Positions 34,171-43,597 of a DNA stretch of 64,000 bases are shown piece after piece. The notes beneath the pieces were generated by a model. The model searched no databases and was not told the DNA's origin. It worked only from the letters and a program-made list of their open reading frames with translations. The stretch covers positions 33,222 to 97,221 of the forward strand of contig JAJFVF010000005.1 of NCBI GenBank assembly GCA_021371935.1. The letters are read 5' to 3'. The DNA is from a bacterium (lineage in GTDB: Bacteria > Armatimonadota > UBA5829). The translations under genes and the position numbers were made by a program. Each line of letters opens with the position of its first letter. Within the stretch, counting starts at the first letter, position 1.

Positions 34171-34932
34171 CTACTCGACATCTTCCGTAATCATGACCTT
34201 GACGCCTCGCTCTTCAAGATTCGCGCGGTCTCGCGGAGAGATGCCGGAATCGGTTACCAGATATTGAACCTGCTGAGGAACCGCAAAACGAGCAAACGAA
34301 CGGCGACTGAACTTGGAACTGTCCGCCACCACTACAACACGAAACGTGGAGCGTATCATTGCCTGCTTCAGTGACGCGGCTTGTAAATCGGCAACATAAA
34401 AACCTTCACGGCTGTCTGCACCGTCACAGTCAACAAATAGGGTGTCAACCGTCAAACCAACAAGCGCCTGTTCTGTCAAAGGTCCAAAGAGACTGGGGCA
34501 GTCGTCTCTGAGAAAACCACCTAGGAGCAGAATTTTGATACGTGAACCGTATAGAGCCTGCGCAACACCCAGAGATGTTGTAGCCAGCGTGATTCCAATC
34601 TCACGGGGCAGCTGAAGGGCTACCTCAAATGAAAATGGACCACTATCCACCATTACGGTTTCCCCGTCACTGACCAGGCTCGTCGCAAGTTTTCCCATCG
34701 CTATGCTTTTGGATGAACCGTCCTGTTCTGGGATCGCACCGCGAAGATAACGCAGCTTGCCGGCAAGTATCGCCCCACCATGATTGCGAATGGCAAGGCC
34801 TTCATCCTCAAGATACGACAAATCTCGTCGAATTGTCATTTGGGAAACGCCAAAACGCTCAGCCAATTCCTGAACGTTTACTTCTTGCTCTGTTGTTAAA
34901 AGCTTACTTATTTCTGTTTGGCGAAGGTTCAT
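34171..34932 (-). CDS. DeoR-family transcriptional regulator
   Basis: A 253-residue repressor. The N-terminal winged helix has VNVQELAERFGVSQMTIRRD and LSYLEDEGLAIRNHGGAIL, the DeoR signature. The C-terminal DeoRC sensor (about 75-245) resembles the ribose/phosphosugar isomerase fold with VVVADSSKFSRRSFARFA. Such regulators respond to phosphorylated sugars and usually control sugar catabolic operons, so the nearby isomerase-kinase operon or mannosidase is a plausible target. The gene stands alone with about 1 kb of non-coding DNA upstream. Start ATG at 34932 fits the family. Confidence 0.9.
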   Translation of the reverse strand: MNLRQTEISKLLTTEQEVNVQELAERFGVSQMTIRRDLSYLEDEGLAIRNHGGAILAGKLRYLRGAIPEQDGSSKSIAMGKLATSLVSDGETVMVDSGPFSFEVALQLPREIGITLATTSLGVAQALYGSRIKILLLGGFLRDDCPSLFGPLTEQALVGLTVDTLFVDCDGADSREGFYVADLQAASLKQAMIRSTFRVVVVADSSKFSRRSFARFAVPQQVQYLVTDSGISPRDRANLEERGVKVMITEDVE

Positions 34933-35962
34933 TTTTGCTGTCTCGTATCAACAACTGGATTGGTTTTCATATACTACATGTTACAGCATTCGTTGCGCAA
35001 CATCATTCTCTTTCTGCCGACAAATGTAACTAAACATTAGAGATGGTTCAGCTTATGGGAATTAATTAAGATCGGTGGGAGCATCACTCTACCAGCACGC
35101 TCATTATCAACTCTTACTGAGCCGTAAATCAGTAAAAAACAGCTAGCTGAATCTAACAATAATAATAGCACTTTTCCATCAATATAACAGCATAGCAGAA
35201 AACAATTTTTAATTGCCCTATACCCAAAGCATCTTGCTGAATATGGCCTTCTGCAATGAAATACATAGCATATAAATAGATGTTGTCAATCTGACAACCT
35301 GCCCATACTACCACATTGCAAGCATATATTTTTGCCAAAATCAGTCGTAAATTAATGGTGCCAGCGTTTGATTAAGTAAACTACTTATGCACTCTAATAG
35401 ATACTGTATTATGTATGACCTCGCATTTTTTGTCAACAGTTCAGTTGACATATAACTACTCACTCTTTGTGAGTATTATTTACTGCGCACAAATCTGGGG
35501 TATCTTTTGCGGAGCGGGTTCCACCACTTATCTTCCGAGATATCACAGCGGGTATTATCGCACGCTCGACAGCATTGTTGCTAGGAGCACATTCACATGC
35601 TCAACGAATGTAAACATCTCCGGCATATACTGACATTATACGCTTACACAGCAGATGCTGCGGAGATCCCTAATCATGCAAGTAAGACTCCACTCGGCTT
35701 GATAGATGGGGTAGCACTACTGTCTTTGCCACCACTAGAGAACATTTTCACAACATCTCGACATCAGCCATTAATGCCTCAACATCTTGTTACTGGCGCA
35801 AAATGATCTCGATCAGCTCTTCTCGCGCCAATCAGTCGTATTCGCTCATATATTAAGTGTACGTCAGACTGCAAAAGTCATGCTTTATCCCCAAAAACAC
35901 TTTCACTTTTTTCAGAACAGAGCAAATACTTAGGAAGAGTGAACTCTTGCGTTGACAGTATT
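34933..35962. other. Gene-poor stretch of about 1 kb
   Basis: Only short reading frames without ribosome binding sites or family resemblance. It is AT-rich in the first 500 bases and includes a small CTCAC/GTGAG stem near 35459-35473 and TAAGTA-N3-TACTTA near 35374. No RNA gene recognised. Confidence 0.5.
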
Positions 35963-35992
35963 GACATGGTTCTTCTGTATTTGCTATACTTT
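35963..35992 (+). promoter_or_regulatory. Promoter of tRNA-Glu
   Basis: TTGACA (35963-35968), 18 bases, TATACT (35987-35992), about 31 bases before the tRNA. Confidence 0.75.
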
Positions 35993-36022
35993 TTGTGCGT
36001 TTCAACGAAATGCACAAGATGT

Positions 36023-36099
36023 GGCCCCGTCGTCTAGTGGTCCAGGATGCATGGTTCTCAGCCATGAGATCGAGGGTTCGAATCCCTTCGGGGCTACCA
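36023..36099 (+). tRNA. tRNA-Glu (anticodon CTC)
   Basis: Cloverleaf with acceptor GGCCCCG/CGGGGCT, D arm GTCTAGTGGTCCAGGA, anticodon stem CATGG/CCATG closing loop TTCTCAG (anticodon CTC) and T arm GAGGGTTCGAATCCCTT. CCA is encoded. The D arm and T8-C9 match bacterial tRNA-Glu. Confidence 0.95.
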
Positions 36100-36105
36100 A
36101 ATGTA

Positions 36106-36143
36106 AAGCGGAAAACTCTCTCAACCGAGGTTTTCCGCTTTTT
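36106..36143 (+). terminator. Rho-independent terminator of tRNA-Glu
   Basis: AAGCGGAAAAC (36106-36116) pairs with GTTTTCCGCTT (36130-36140), followed by TTT. Confidence 0.9.
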
Positions 36144-36250
36144 GCGTGTTTGGGGCTGTGTGCTGACACAACTCATAGGAAACCAGGTTAATCGCTCCAA
36201 TGTCGTCGGACTTGCTGGATGAGTCCCTTGAATGCACCTCACAGCCGGTC

Positions 36251-39200
36251 TTAAGAGTTCATAGTTTCCACAGTTCTCGCATTCTCGTTTCTGTCTCCAT
36301 CAGTGCGTTTGTCCCAATAGGCCGATCCACGGTTCTTAATTTCTTCCAGCGCCATGTACACCGCCGGAAGAACCAGCAATGTGAACAAAGTCGATGTCAC
36401 CAGGCCGCCCACCATTACAATCGCCAGCGGCTTCTCTATCTCTGCTCCGACCCCTCGACTCAAAAGAATCGGTAGAAGCCCTAGGGCGGCGCACGAAGCT
36501 GTCATCAGTTTCGGGCGAAGCCTTTGCACGCTTGCAAGACGGATCGCCTGCTCTTTGGAATGTCCGTCGGCGATGAAATCACTGGTTTGTGTCAGCAACA
36601 CCAGGCTGTTTTGTACCGCAATGCCAAAGAGGGCGATAAACCCAACAGCCGATGAGACATTCAGGCTTTCTCCAGTGATCAACAATGAAGCTACTCCGCC
36701 GATGAACGCGCTTGGGACGGTAGCAAGGATGATCCCGGCGTGTGAAGCTGAGCGCAGTGCGAGAAATAACAGCATGAATACAATAGCGAGCGCGACGGCT
36801 GTTGCGAGCATCAACGACTTCATCGCCCGCTGCTGGTTCTGAAACTGCCCACCGAAGACCACATAGTAATCTGAAGGAAGCCTGACATCTTTAAGACCAT
36901 TCTTAATATCCGATACCACACTGCCGAGATCGCGGCCCTGAATGCTCGCGTCGATGCTGATGCGCCGGTTCATCGCTTCACGCCAGATCACGTTCGGGCC
37001 TTGCGACAGGCTCACGGTCGCGACCTGCGAAAGTGGAATTTGCGAGCCACTGGGAGTATCGACCATCAGGTTCTTGATTGACTCGATATCACCCCTAAGC
37101 TGGTCTGGAAATCTCACAAACACACCATAGCTGCGTTGGTCCTTCCAGACCTGGGTGAGTTCTTCGCCACCGATTGCCAGTCGAACCAGCTCGGAGATAT
37201 TCACGACAGAGACTCCATAGCGCGCGGCTGCCTGCCTGTCTATCTGCACCTGAACCTGCGGAATCCCTGAGGCCTGATCCAGCTTCACATCCGCCACACC
37301 GCGAGTCTTCCTTACAATCCCCTCGATCTGAGAGCCGATCTGGGCGAGAGTCTGAATATCGGGACCGAAGAGCTTGACCTGCAGCGGCGCGGGAGTGCCT
37401 TCCATGCTCTCGTCTATCTTGTTCTGTAGCGGCTGAGTGAATGCAACCGCGACCCCCGGTATTCGCTCGATCTGCTCACGAACTTCCGCCATCAACTCAT
37501 CGGCTGGCTTCGAAAGCTTGTTTTTGGGCTTAAGGTTTACCATCATCTCGCCCGAGTTGACCGGCAGCACGCACCCGATTGCCCGTTCGGAACGGCCGTT
37601 ACGGCGAATCACACTCTCAACATCAGGATTCTTGGCAAGAAGTCGCTCGATCTGACCGGTGATTCTGTTGTTTTCTTCAAGTGAAGTCTCTGGAGGCGTT
37701 ACTGTGGATACGAACCATGCGCCCTCGTCGAGCTTGGGCATGAAGTCCTTACCAACCGCCAATAGCCCAAGGGCAGTCGGTATGAGTAGCCCAAATGCGA
37801 TACCGATAACCTGCCACCGGTGCTGAAGCGCATACTCCAAAGCCGGCACATATCCCCGCTTGATCCACTTTACAAAGCTCACTTCGCCTTCGGGATCGTC
37901 GCCGTCCTTAGGGTGCAAAAACCGAGTGGCGAGCACCGGTGTGAACGTGAGCGAAAGTGCCAGCGCAACCAACATCGCGGCAGCCACCGTCACCGCGAGC
38001 GGTCTGAAGAGAAGCCCTTCGATTCCGCCCATCAGGTAGAGTGGCAGGAAGACCGCTATGATTATGAAAGTGGCGAAGGCTATCGGCCGCCCAACTTCGA
38101 TTGAGGCCTTATGAGCAATAGCTTCCTTTGTATGGGCATCATTCAGATTTCCACGGTTTTTGTGGAACCGGTGGTAGATATTTTCCACCATAATGATCGA
38201 AGCGTCGACCATGATCCCGACGGCAATAGCCAGCCCACCGAGTGACATCGTGTTCAGCCCGACGCCGAGCTGCCTCATCAGAATGCCTGCGATCATAACC
38301 GAAAGCGGGAGCGAAGCGGCGACAATGAGCGTGCTGCGGAAGTGTCCCAGGAACACTAATAGCACAAGAATAACCAGCACCGCTCCTACCAATATTGCAC
38401 GCGTCACACTCGAAAGCGAGTGCGAAATCAGATGAGTCTGATCGTAGTAAGGGGTCAAATGGACGCTTTTGGGCAGGGACGAGCGCATTTCCTCGATTGC
38501 CTTTTCTACGCCCTCGACGACAGTCATCGTATCCGCATTGGGCTGCTTGATCACAAGCGCGACCACGGTCTCCTTGCCGTTTTTGCTGGCGATACCCCTG
38601 CGGATGGCGGTTCCGTCCACCACATCCGCGACATCACGAACAAACAGCGGTACGCCATTGCGCTCGGTTATTACCGTGTCCCTGATATCGTCAATTGAGT
38701 TGAGCCTGCCGATGCCGCGCACGGTATACTCGGTCGGACCGGTGCTGATGAAGCCTCCGGCGGCGTTTTCGTTGCTGCTTTTGAGCGCTTCCTCGAACTC
38801 GGCGAGCTTCACGTTGTGCGAGCGCAGTTTCGCAGGCTCTATTGTTACTCTGTACTGGCGCATGCGACCGCCGGTGTTGAGCACTTCGGCGACACCTGGA
38901 ACCGTAAGCAGGTTATAGCGAATCTGCCACTCTGCGATCTCGCGCAGTTCGGTAGGAGGCAGGTCGCCCTCGATGGCAAGCTCGTAGACTTCCGCCAGGC
39001 GAGTCGTTGCGCTGGAAAGGTTCGGCGGTTCAGTGCCAGCAGGAAGTTGGGCGGCAACCTGGCTCATTCGCTCGGTCACAAATTGCCTCGCGCGCCAGAA
39101 TTCGGTCTCGATGTCGAACTCTACTACCACCGAGGAAAGACCCTGGGTGGTCTGGGAACGAATCCGTCGCACTCCCGGCAGGCCATTCATAGCCGACTCC

Positions 39201-39427
39201 ATCGGCCGGGTAATCATAGTCTCGATTTCTTCCGGAGCCATGGCCTCGTTTTCTGTCACGATGGTGAAGACCGGAATGGTGATGTCGGGGTAGACGTTGC
39301 GAGGCATCTGGTTGTATGCCGATATGCCGAAAACCAGTGCGAGCCCCACCAGCATCAAAACGACTGCCTTCTGCCGGAACGAGGCATGTATGATTCTGTC
39401 GATCAGACTTCCATGTGATGAATCCAT
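36251..39427 (-). CDS. CusA/CzcA-family heavy-metal RND efflux pump
   Basis: A 1058-residue inner-membrane proton antiporter of a tripartite metal efflux system. Typical RND features are seen: the first helix (AVVLMLVGLALVFGISAYNQ), a large periplasmic domain, the TM4 proton relay region GLAIAVGIMVDASIIMVENI with the conserved Asp, and the second half starting WQVIGIAFGLLIPTALGLLA. Substrate could be Cu/Ag or Zn/Co/Cd; the periplasmic Met triad of CusA cannot be judged by eye. Start at 39427 has TTGGAG upstream. About 100 bases separate it from the adaptor gene, with an AACCGCC/GGCGGTT hairpin at 39510-39526. Confidence 0.92.
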   Translation of the reverse strand: MDSSHGSLIDRIIHASFRQKAVVLMLVGLALVFGISAYNQMPRNVYPDITIPVFTIVTENEAMAPEEIETMITRPMESAMNGLPGVRRIRSQTTQGLSSVVVEFDIETEFWRARQFVTERMSQVAAQLPAGTEPPNLSSATTRLAEVYELAIEGDLPPTELREIAEWQIRYNLLTVPGVAEVLNTGGRMRQYRVTIEPAKLRSHNVKLAEFEEALKSSNENAAGGFISTGPTEYTVRGIGRLNSIDDIRDTVITERNGVPLFVRDVADVVDGTAIRRGIASKNGKETVVALVIKQPNADTMTVVEGVEKAIEEMRSSLPKSVHLTPYYDQTHLISHSLSSVTRAILVGAVLVILVLLVFLGHFRSTLIVAASLPLSVMIAGILMRQLGVGLNTMSLGGLAIAVGIMVDASIIMVENIYHRFHKNRGNLNDAHTKEAIAHKASIEVGRPIAFATFIIIAVFLPLYLMGGIEGLLFRPLAVTVAAAMLVALALSLTFTPVLATRFLHPKDGDDPEGEVSFVKWIKRGYVPALEYALQHRWQVIGIAFGLLIPTALGLLAVGKDFMPKLDEGAWFVSTVTPPETSLEENNRITGQIERLLAKNPDVESVIRRNGRSERAIGCVLPVNSGEMMVNLKPKNKLSKPADELMAEVREQIERIPGVAVAFTQPLQNKIDESMEGTPAPLQVKLFGPDIQTLAQIGSQIEGIVRKTRGVADVKLDQASGIPQVQVQIDRQAAARYGVSVVNISELVRLAIGGEELTQVWKDQRSYGVFVRFPDQLRGDIESIKNLMVDTPSGSQIPLSQVATVSLSQGPNVIWREAMNRRISIDASIQGRDLGSVVSDIKNGLKDVRLPSDYYVVFGGQFQNQQRAMKSLMLATAVALAIVFMLLFLALRSASHAGIILATVPSAFIGGVASLLITGESLNVSSAVGFIALFGIAVQNSLVLLTQTSDFIADGHSKEQAIRLASVQRLRPKLMTASCAALGLLPILLSRGVGAEIEKPLAIVMVGGLVTSTLFTLLVLPAVYMALEEIKNRGSAYWDKRTDGDRNENARTVETMNS

Positions 39428-39528
39428 CTTTATCTCCAAGAATAGCATCAATCTTCAGACGACAAACAAGCTTACAACTGATATAAGCTTTTTAAGCTAA
39501 ACAAGCGGGCAACCGCCATAGGCGGTTC

Positions 39529-41073
39529 CTAGTGATCCGTGCATCCGGCTTCGAGCTTGCCGGAACTCATGGCGGTCTTAATCTGATACGCCCCGGTGGT
39601 GACAACGGGCGTCCCCGGCTCAAGGCCGCTGAGTATCTCTATACGATTGCCGCGCATCTGACCTGTCTTGACAATGAGCTTGTCATAGGCCCCGCAAGCG
39701 TTGGTTCCGGCTTTCTTATCTTCCGGGCACTCCATGCACGGCGTATAGACTATCTTGCTGCCCGAATCGTCCAATACGGCATCTTTGGCTACGAGCACTG
39801 TTTGCCCTCGTTTCGATATAAGCAGGTTCATCCGAGCGAACATTTCGCCGCGCAGCAGACCCTGAGAGTTGGTGACGATGCAGCGCACTTTTGCAGTCCG
39901 TGATTCGGCGCTGAGAATGTCGCTGATGGAGTCGACTTTGCCGGAAAACGTCCTGTCCGGGTAGGAATCCACTCTGATTTCGACAGACTGTCCCTTATGC
40001 ACCCTCGATAAATCCTTCTCATACACATCACCTTCAACCCAGACTTGGGAAAGGTTCGCGACAGTAAAGAGCACATCGGATGGACTCACCGTCTCACCGA
40101 CATTTGTGTTGCGCGCGACTATCCGTCCGCTTATTGGTGAGGTTACGGCGATGGTGTCGCCCGAGCCGGTGGGTGAGGCTCCCAGCACGCGTATCTTATC
40201 CGATGCGGATTGCAGCTCTATGCGCGCAGAATCGACTTCCGCCTTCGCGCTCTGCAGTGATCTCAAATCCACCACGCGGCTCTTCTGGACTTTTGTCTCG
40301 CGGGTAAGATATTGCTTGGATATCTCCAGCTTAGACTCAGCTTTTTCGACACGTGTCTGAGCTTGATCCACTTTTGACCTTGCCATATCCACCGACGCCG
40401 AGTCGCGCTTATACTCCGCCTCGGCAGTCTCCAAGTCCTGTTTGGAGACGATTTTGTCGGCGTAGAGGTCCTTCGCACGCTCAAAACGCGCCTTACACTG
40501 GGCCAGTTCGCTTTCTTCACGGGTGACCTCGCTCTTTGCCTGTGCAAGTTCACTTTTGGCGTCTGCCACTTCACCCTGTGACGCTAGGACGTCTGCTCGC
40601 GCCTCCTCCACCGGGCGCATGCTTGCCGCGCCCAGCTTTGCAACCTGGGTCTCGCGCTCATAGTATTTACGTGCGGCTGATAGTTTGGCGACGGCCTGCC
40701 TATATGCCGCTCTTGCTTCGGCCAACTCTACACTGGAAATCACAGCCAGAACCTGTCTCCGGCTGACGACGCTGCCGACTGTGCCATGCGCCCCAACTAC
40801 CTTGCCCTCGATCCGCGAGCTTATCTTCACGAGCCTGTCCGGTGGAACGGTGACTTTGCCGGTGACTGAGACGGATTCCCATCCTTCGCCTGCCGCAGCA
40901 GGCTCGATCTTAAGCCCGGCTATCTCAAGTTTCTGACCACCGGATTCTTCATTATGCTCTTCGTGTGTGGACGCATTTGACTCAGCGGAAGCGTTCTTTC
41001 TCATTAATGTGTATGTAATTCCGGCAGAAGCGAATGCAACAGCCAGAAGTATAAACAGATAGTGTATCTTCAC
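39529..41073 (-). CDS. RND efflux membrane-fusion (adaptor) protein, CusB type
   Basis: The 514-residue periplasmic adaptor begins with a membrane anchor (KIHYLFILLAVAFASAGITY). A barrel-sandwich hybrid follows with a long coiled coil (about 130-300, rich in Ala, Glu and Lys). Then come lipoyl-like AVTSPISGRIVARNTNVGET and a beta-barrel domain. An unusual Cys cluster near the C-terminus, YTPCMECPEDKKAGTNACGA, may bind metal. GTG start at 41073, with GGAGG upstream, overlaps the end of the outer-membrane factor gene, so translation is coupled. His-Glu-rich THEEHNEESG near the N-terminus could also bind metal. Confidence 0.88.
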   Translation of the reverse strand: MKIHYLFILLAVAFASAGITYTLMRKNASAESNASTHEEHNEESGGQKLEIAGLKIEPAAAGEGWESVSVTGKVTVPPDRLVKISSRIEGKVVGAHGTVGSVVSRRQVLAVISSVELAEARAAYRQAVAKLSAARKYYERETQVAKLGAASMRPVEEARADVLASQGEVADAKSELAQAKSEVTREESELAQCKARFERAKDLYADKIVSKQDLETAEAEYKRDSASVDMARSKVDQAQTRVEKAESKLEISKQYLTRETKVQKSRVVDLRSLQSAKAEVDSARIELQSASDKIRVLGASPTGSGDTIAVTSPISGRIVARNTNVGETVSPSDVLFTVANLSQVWVEGDVYEKDLSRVHKGQSVEIRVDSYPDRTFSGKVDSISDILSAESRTAKVRCIVTNSQGLLRGEMFARMNLLISKRGQTVLVAKDAVLDDSGSKIVYTPCMECPEDKKAGTNACGAYDKLIVKTGQMRGNRIEILSGLEPGTPVVTTGAYQIKTAMSSGKLEAGCTDH

Positions 41074-42326
41074 TTGTTTGCCTCCAGAGTTTTCATTTGT
41101 GAGACGGCGCAGCCCGAAGCCCACTCCAGTTGCGCGAGTGCCTTAGCGTGCTCGGCGAGAGCGGAGTAGTAGTCTGACCTGACGCTCCTGAGCGTCCTTT
41201 GTGCCTCCAAGACTTCGAGGTAGCTGCTGGCGCCTTTTTCGAAACCTTTACGGGCCATTGTCGCCAATTCTTCGGACGTGGTCAGCACACCGCCCTGATA
41301 CTCGCGCACCACTTGCGACGCCGTGTTCACTCGCTGGACAGCCTGCTCAATGTCCAGTGAGATATTGTTTCGAACCGCCTCCACTTGCTTTTCCCTGCTT
41401 CGCGCGGCCAGGCGTGCCCGACGCTCTTCCGCGCGTGCGGAGCCCCAATCCAGCAGTGGCAGATTGATAGCGATTGCCACGCCGTTGTCGCTGTCGTTAT
41501 CGAACGACTCCCTGCGGGCTTGCAAGGCGAGGTCGGGAACACGCAGAAGCTTGGCGGCTTTTATTTGTGCCTGGGCTGAAGTATATTGCGCACATGCAGA
41601 GGCAATTTCAGGACGGCGGGCCAGCGCCGACGTGAGCAGACCCGCGCAGTCGATGCATACATCGTTGAATATGAGAGGCTCGCTCACAGAAAACACATTG
41701 TTGGTCGGACAAGCCATAAGGGTGTTTAGTTCGGCCATCGACTGTTGCAGCCCAAGCTGAGCCTGGGAGAGTTCCTGTCTTGCCCGCGCAAGCTCCACAT
41801 CCATCTTTAGAACCTGTGCTCCCGGCGCGGTGCCGACGTCGTATTGCTTCTGCACAGCAGCGCGGACGGTCTCCAGGTATGTGATATTCTCCTGATTGAG
41901 CTTTACCAATTCCTGAGCCCGGGCAACATCCCAGTAACTTTGGTTTACACGCAATAATATTTCTCGCCGTGTCGTGTCGGAATCGTAGCCGACAGCAGTC
42001 GCTTCAGACGAAGCTATCTGTCCTCGCACTCTTCGACTGCCGTTGATTTCCAGTGGTTGAGAGAACAGCAGAGCTGAATCCGACCCCGCATCGCCGACAA
42101 TAGATGGAGCCACAAGAATCTCCGGATTTGTGAGAGCATTCGCTCCCTTGGCTGATTGTTTGGCCGCATCTGCTGATAACCGACCGGCGGCCACAGTCGG
42201 GTTGTTCTTGATTGCGATATCCAGTGCCTGCTGCAATGATAGGTCTTCTGCCACTACTCCTGACGCAGCAGCCATCACCGCAAAGCAGGCGAACATTATC
42301 CTGCACGCGCGATAGCATACAAACAT
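41070..42326 (-). CDS. TolC-family outer-membrane efflux protein
   Basis: A 418-residue outer-membrane channel subunit. The signal peptide includes IMFACFAVMAAASGVVA, and the mature start EDLSLQQALDIAIKNNPTVA is the classic OEP repeat motif. Two structural repeats are rich in Ala/Gln heptads (about 30-220 and 220-410). It forms the exit duct for the CusA/CusB pair downstream. ATG at 42326 (or 42332) follows AATGAGGAT; the open frame to 42365 crosses an intergenic repeat. It is first of three genes, preceded by that hairpin repeat. Confidence 0.9.
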   Translation of the reverse strand: MFVCYRACRIMFACFAVMAAASGVVAEDLSLQQALDIAIKNNPTVAAGRLSADAAKQSAKGANALTNPEILVAPSIVGDAGSDSALLFSQPLEINGSRRVRGQIASSEATAVGYDSDTTRREILLRVNQSYWDVARAQELVKLNQENITYLETVRAAVQKQYDVGTAPGAQVLKMDVELARARQELSQAQLGLQQSMAELNTLMACPTNNVFSVSEPLIFNDVCIDCAGLLTSALARRPEIASACAQYTSAQAQIKAAKLLRVPDLALQARRESFDNDSDNGVAIAINLPLLDWGSARAEERRARLAARSREKQVEAVRNNISLDIEQAVQRVNTASQVVREYQGGVLTTSEELATMARKGFEKGASSYLEVLEAQRTLRSVRSDYYSALAEHAKALAQLEWASGCAVSQMKTLEANK

Positions 42327-42354
42327 ATCCATATCCTCATTGTTGACTTTACCC

Positions 42355-42424
42355 GCATTATTCACGAGGAACGTGAATAATGCTCTCGGAGACCCGGATT
42401 ATGCGCGAAGTGCATAATCCGGGT
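42355..42424. repeat. Bipartite palindromic repeat, copy 2
   Basis: GCATTATTCAC (42355-42365) pairs with GTGAATAATGC (42373-42383), and ACCCGGATTATGC (42392-42404) with GCATAATCCGGGT (42412-42424). It is the counterpart of 8808-8878, here between the Cys-rich peptide gene and tolC. Confidence 0.7.
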
Positions 42425-42453
42425 TTAGTTGGGTTTGTTAAAACATACTGAGG

Positions 42454-42717
42454 TTACAGAACAGCGACAGGTGGGCGGAAGATGCCATCTGTCGTGACGC
42501 TGGGAGTAGTCACTCTGTGGTTTAATGCAAATGCAGTATATGTGATGTCAGGATTGATCGAGCAGTGCTGGATAATTCCACAGCGACAGGCGTGCACGCA
42601 TGTCCCGCAGCAGTCGCATCCATCACAGCAGTCGCCGTGACAATCTGCGAAGGCCATGCCGCAGGATATGACAAGAATTACCATCGCCAATAATCTGATT
42701 ATCCAAATAGTCTTCAT
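42454..42717 (-). CDS. Small exported cysteine-rich protein
   Basis: The 87-residue protein has a signal peptide (MKTIWIIRLLAMVILVISCG). The mature region has about eight Cys within 25 residues: DCHGDCCDGCDCCGTCVHAC then RCG. The rest is a neutral tail of about 40 residues. No family recognised. The Cys cluster and position ahead of a metal-efflux operon suggest a periplasmic metal-binding or sensing peptide. It could also be secreted. The start ATG at 42717 is the only one in the frame. Confidence 0.6.
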   Translation of the reverse strand: MKTIWIIRLLAMVILVISCGMAFADCHGDCCDGCDCCGTCVHACRCGIIQHCSINPDITYTAFALNHRVTTPSVTTDGIFRPPVAVL

Positions 42718-42746
42718 CGAACGTATTATACCATAGGTTTCAAAAT

Positions 42747-43013
42747 TTAATCGCCGCCGAAAGATTCAAAGATATCCGATATCCACGACTCACGACGCCG
42801 GGGTTGACTTGTTTTCCTGTCAGTGTAGTCACGATGCTCGTGCTCATCATCGTGTTCTTCACGATGGTGACTAGTCCTCTCGCTGGCTATCCGCTTCTGG
42901 TCCAAATCGGAAATCTCTGATTGCGCAGGATCACCCGATGACGCAATTTCGATTATCTTATCGATCTCACCACGATCAAGCCAGACACCCTTGCAGGCTG
43001 GTAAACTACGTAT
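42747..43013 (-). pseudogene. Remnant of a zf-TFIIB-domain protein
   Basis: Minus-strand frame reads SLPACKGVWLDRGEIDKIIE, the second half of a TFIIB-type zinc ribbon (CxxCxGVWLDRGE). A His/Asp/Arg-rich tail follows, ending SDIFESFGGD at a TAA. Such proteins normally start with a first CP(R/V)C pair about 20 residues earlier. Here the frame is closed by a stop at 43016-43014 with no start codon, and only one Cys of the second pair remains (PAC for CPxC). The upstream DNA has no homologous first half in any frame that I can find. It appears to be a decayed gene. Confidence 0.6.
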
Positions 43014-43074
43014 TCACAGATACGCAGCAGAGTGGATCACGGTTCCCATCATATCGAGCCGGTGAATCTGCATT

Positions 43075-43521
43075 TCACAACTCCCTAATGATGATCCGCG
43101 CTGTCTCAAGTGCCACCTCGCCCGTGAACGACACGCATTGTTTCATATGCTCTGCCGATCCGAGTTCCATTCCGTTGGTTAGCACACGGCAACACAGACA
43201 CTTGTGCCTATCCCGGAATATGTCGTGAAGTTCCCTGGAAAGCATCATGCACTTGTTCACTGCTTCGTCCTTGGGCTTCTCTCTCCCGAAGAACATTCCG
43301 AGCGCCATCACGCCGCCTGCAATCGCACCGCACATGCAGCCCGAACCTCCGATTCCTACGGGGAATCCCGAGGCCATGGCTATTGCGCTATCGGGTACCG
43401 GCAAGCCGAACTCGTCTCTAATAGTCTTTACAATGGATTCCGAACAGTAGTAGTCACCATCGCGGTAGTATTGCTCAGCTATAAGTCGAATTCTATCGAG
43501 ATCAAAATTTTTAGGATTCAA
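43075..43521 (-). CDS. C_GCAxxG_C_C family protein
   Basis: The 148-residue redox-like protein is named for its Cys motif. Visible are YYCSESIVKTIRDEFGLP, GGSGCMCGAIAGGVMALGMF (the GCxCGAxxG core), and RHKCLCCRVLTNG. Four or more conserved Cys may hold a metal or cluster, and related proteins are often near metal or redox genes in anaerobes. Function not established. TTG start with GGAGGAG at 9-base spacing. It is downstream of the ABC exporter genes in the same strand run. Confidence 0.85.
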   Translation of the reverse strand: MNPKNFDLDRIRLIAEQYYRDGDYYCSESIVKTIRDEFGLPVPDSAIAMASGFPVGIGGSGCMCGAIAGGVMALGMFFGREKPKDEAVNKCMMLSRELHDIFRDRHKCLCCRVLTNGMELGSAEHMKQCVSFTGEVALETARIIIREL

Positions 43522-43597
43522 GTGTGGTTTCTCCTCCTGATGGTTTTTGAAATGTGGACAGCGATTTGGCGTTATCTGGCGTTCGCTGCCCAGACTT

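Noticed and set aside
34933..35850. Several small open frames in the 1 kb gap upstream of tRNA-Glu
   Set aside because: No ribosome binding sites, no family features, and composition is unlike the neighbouring genes.
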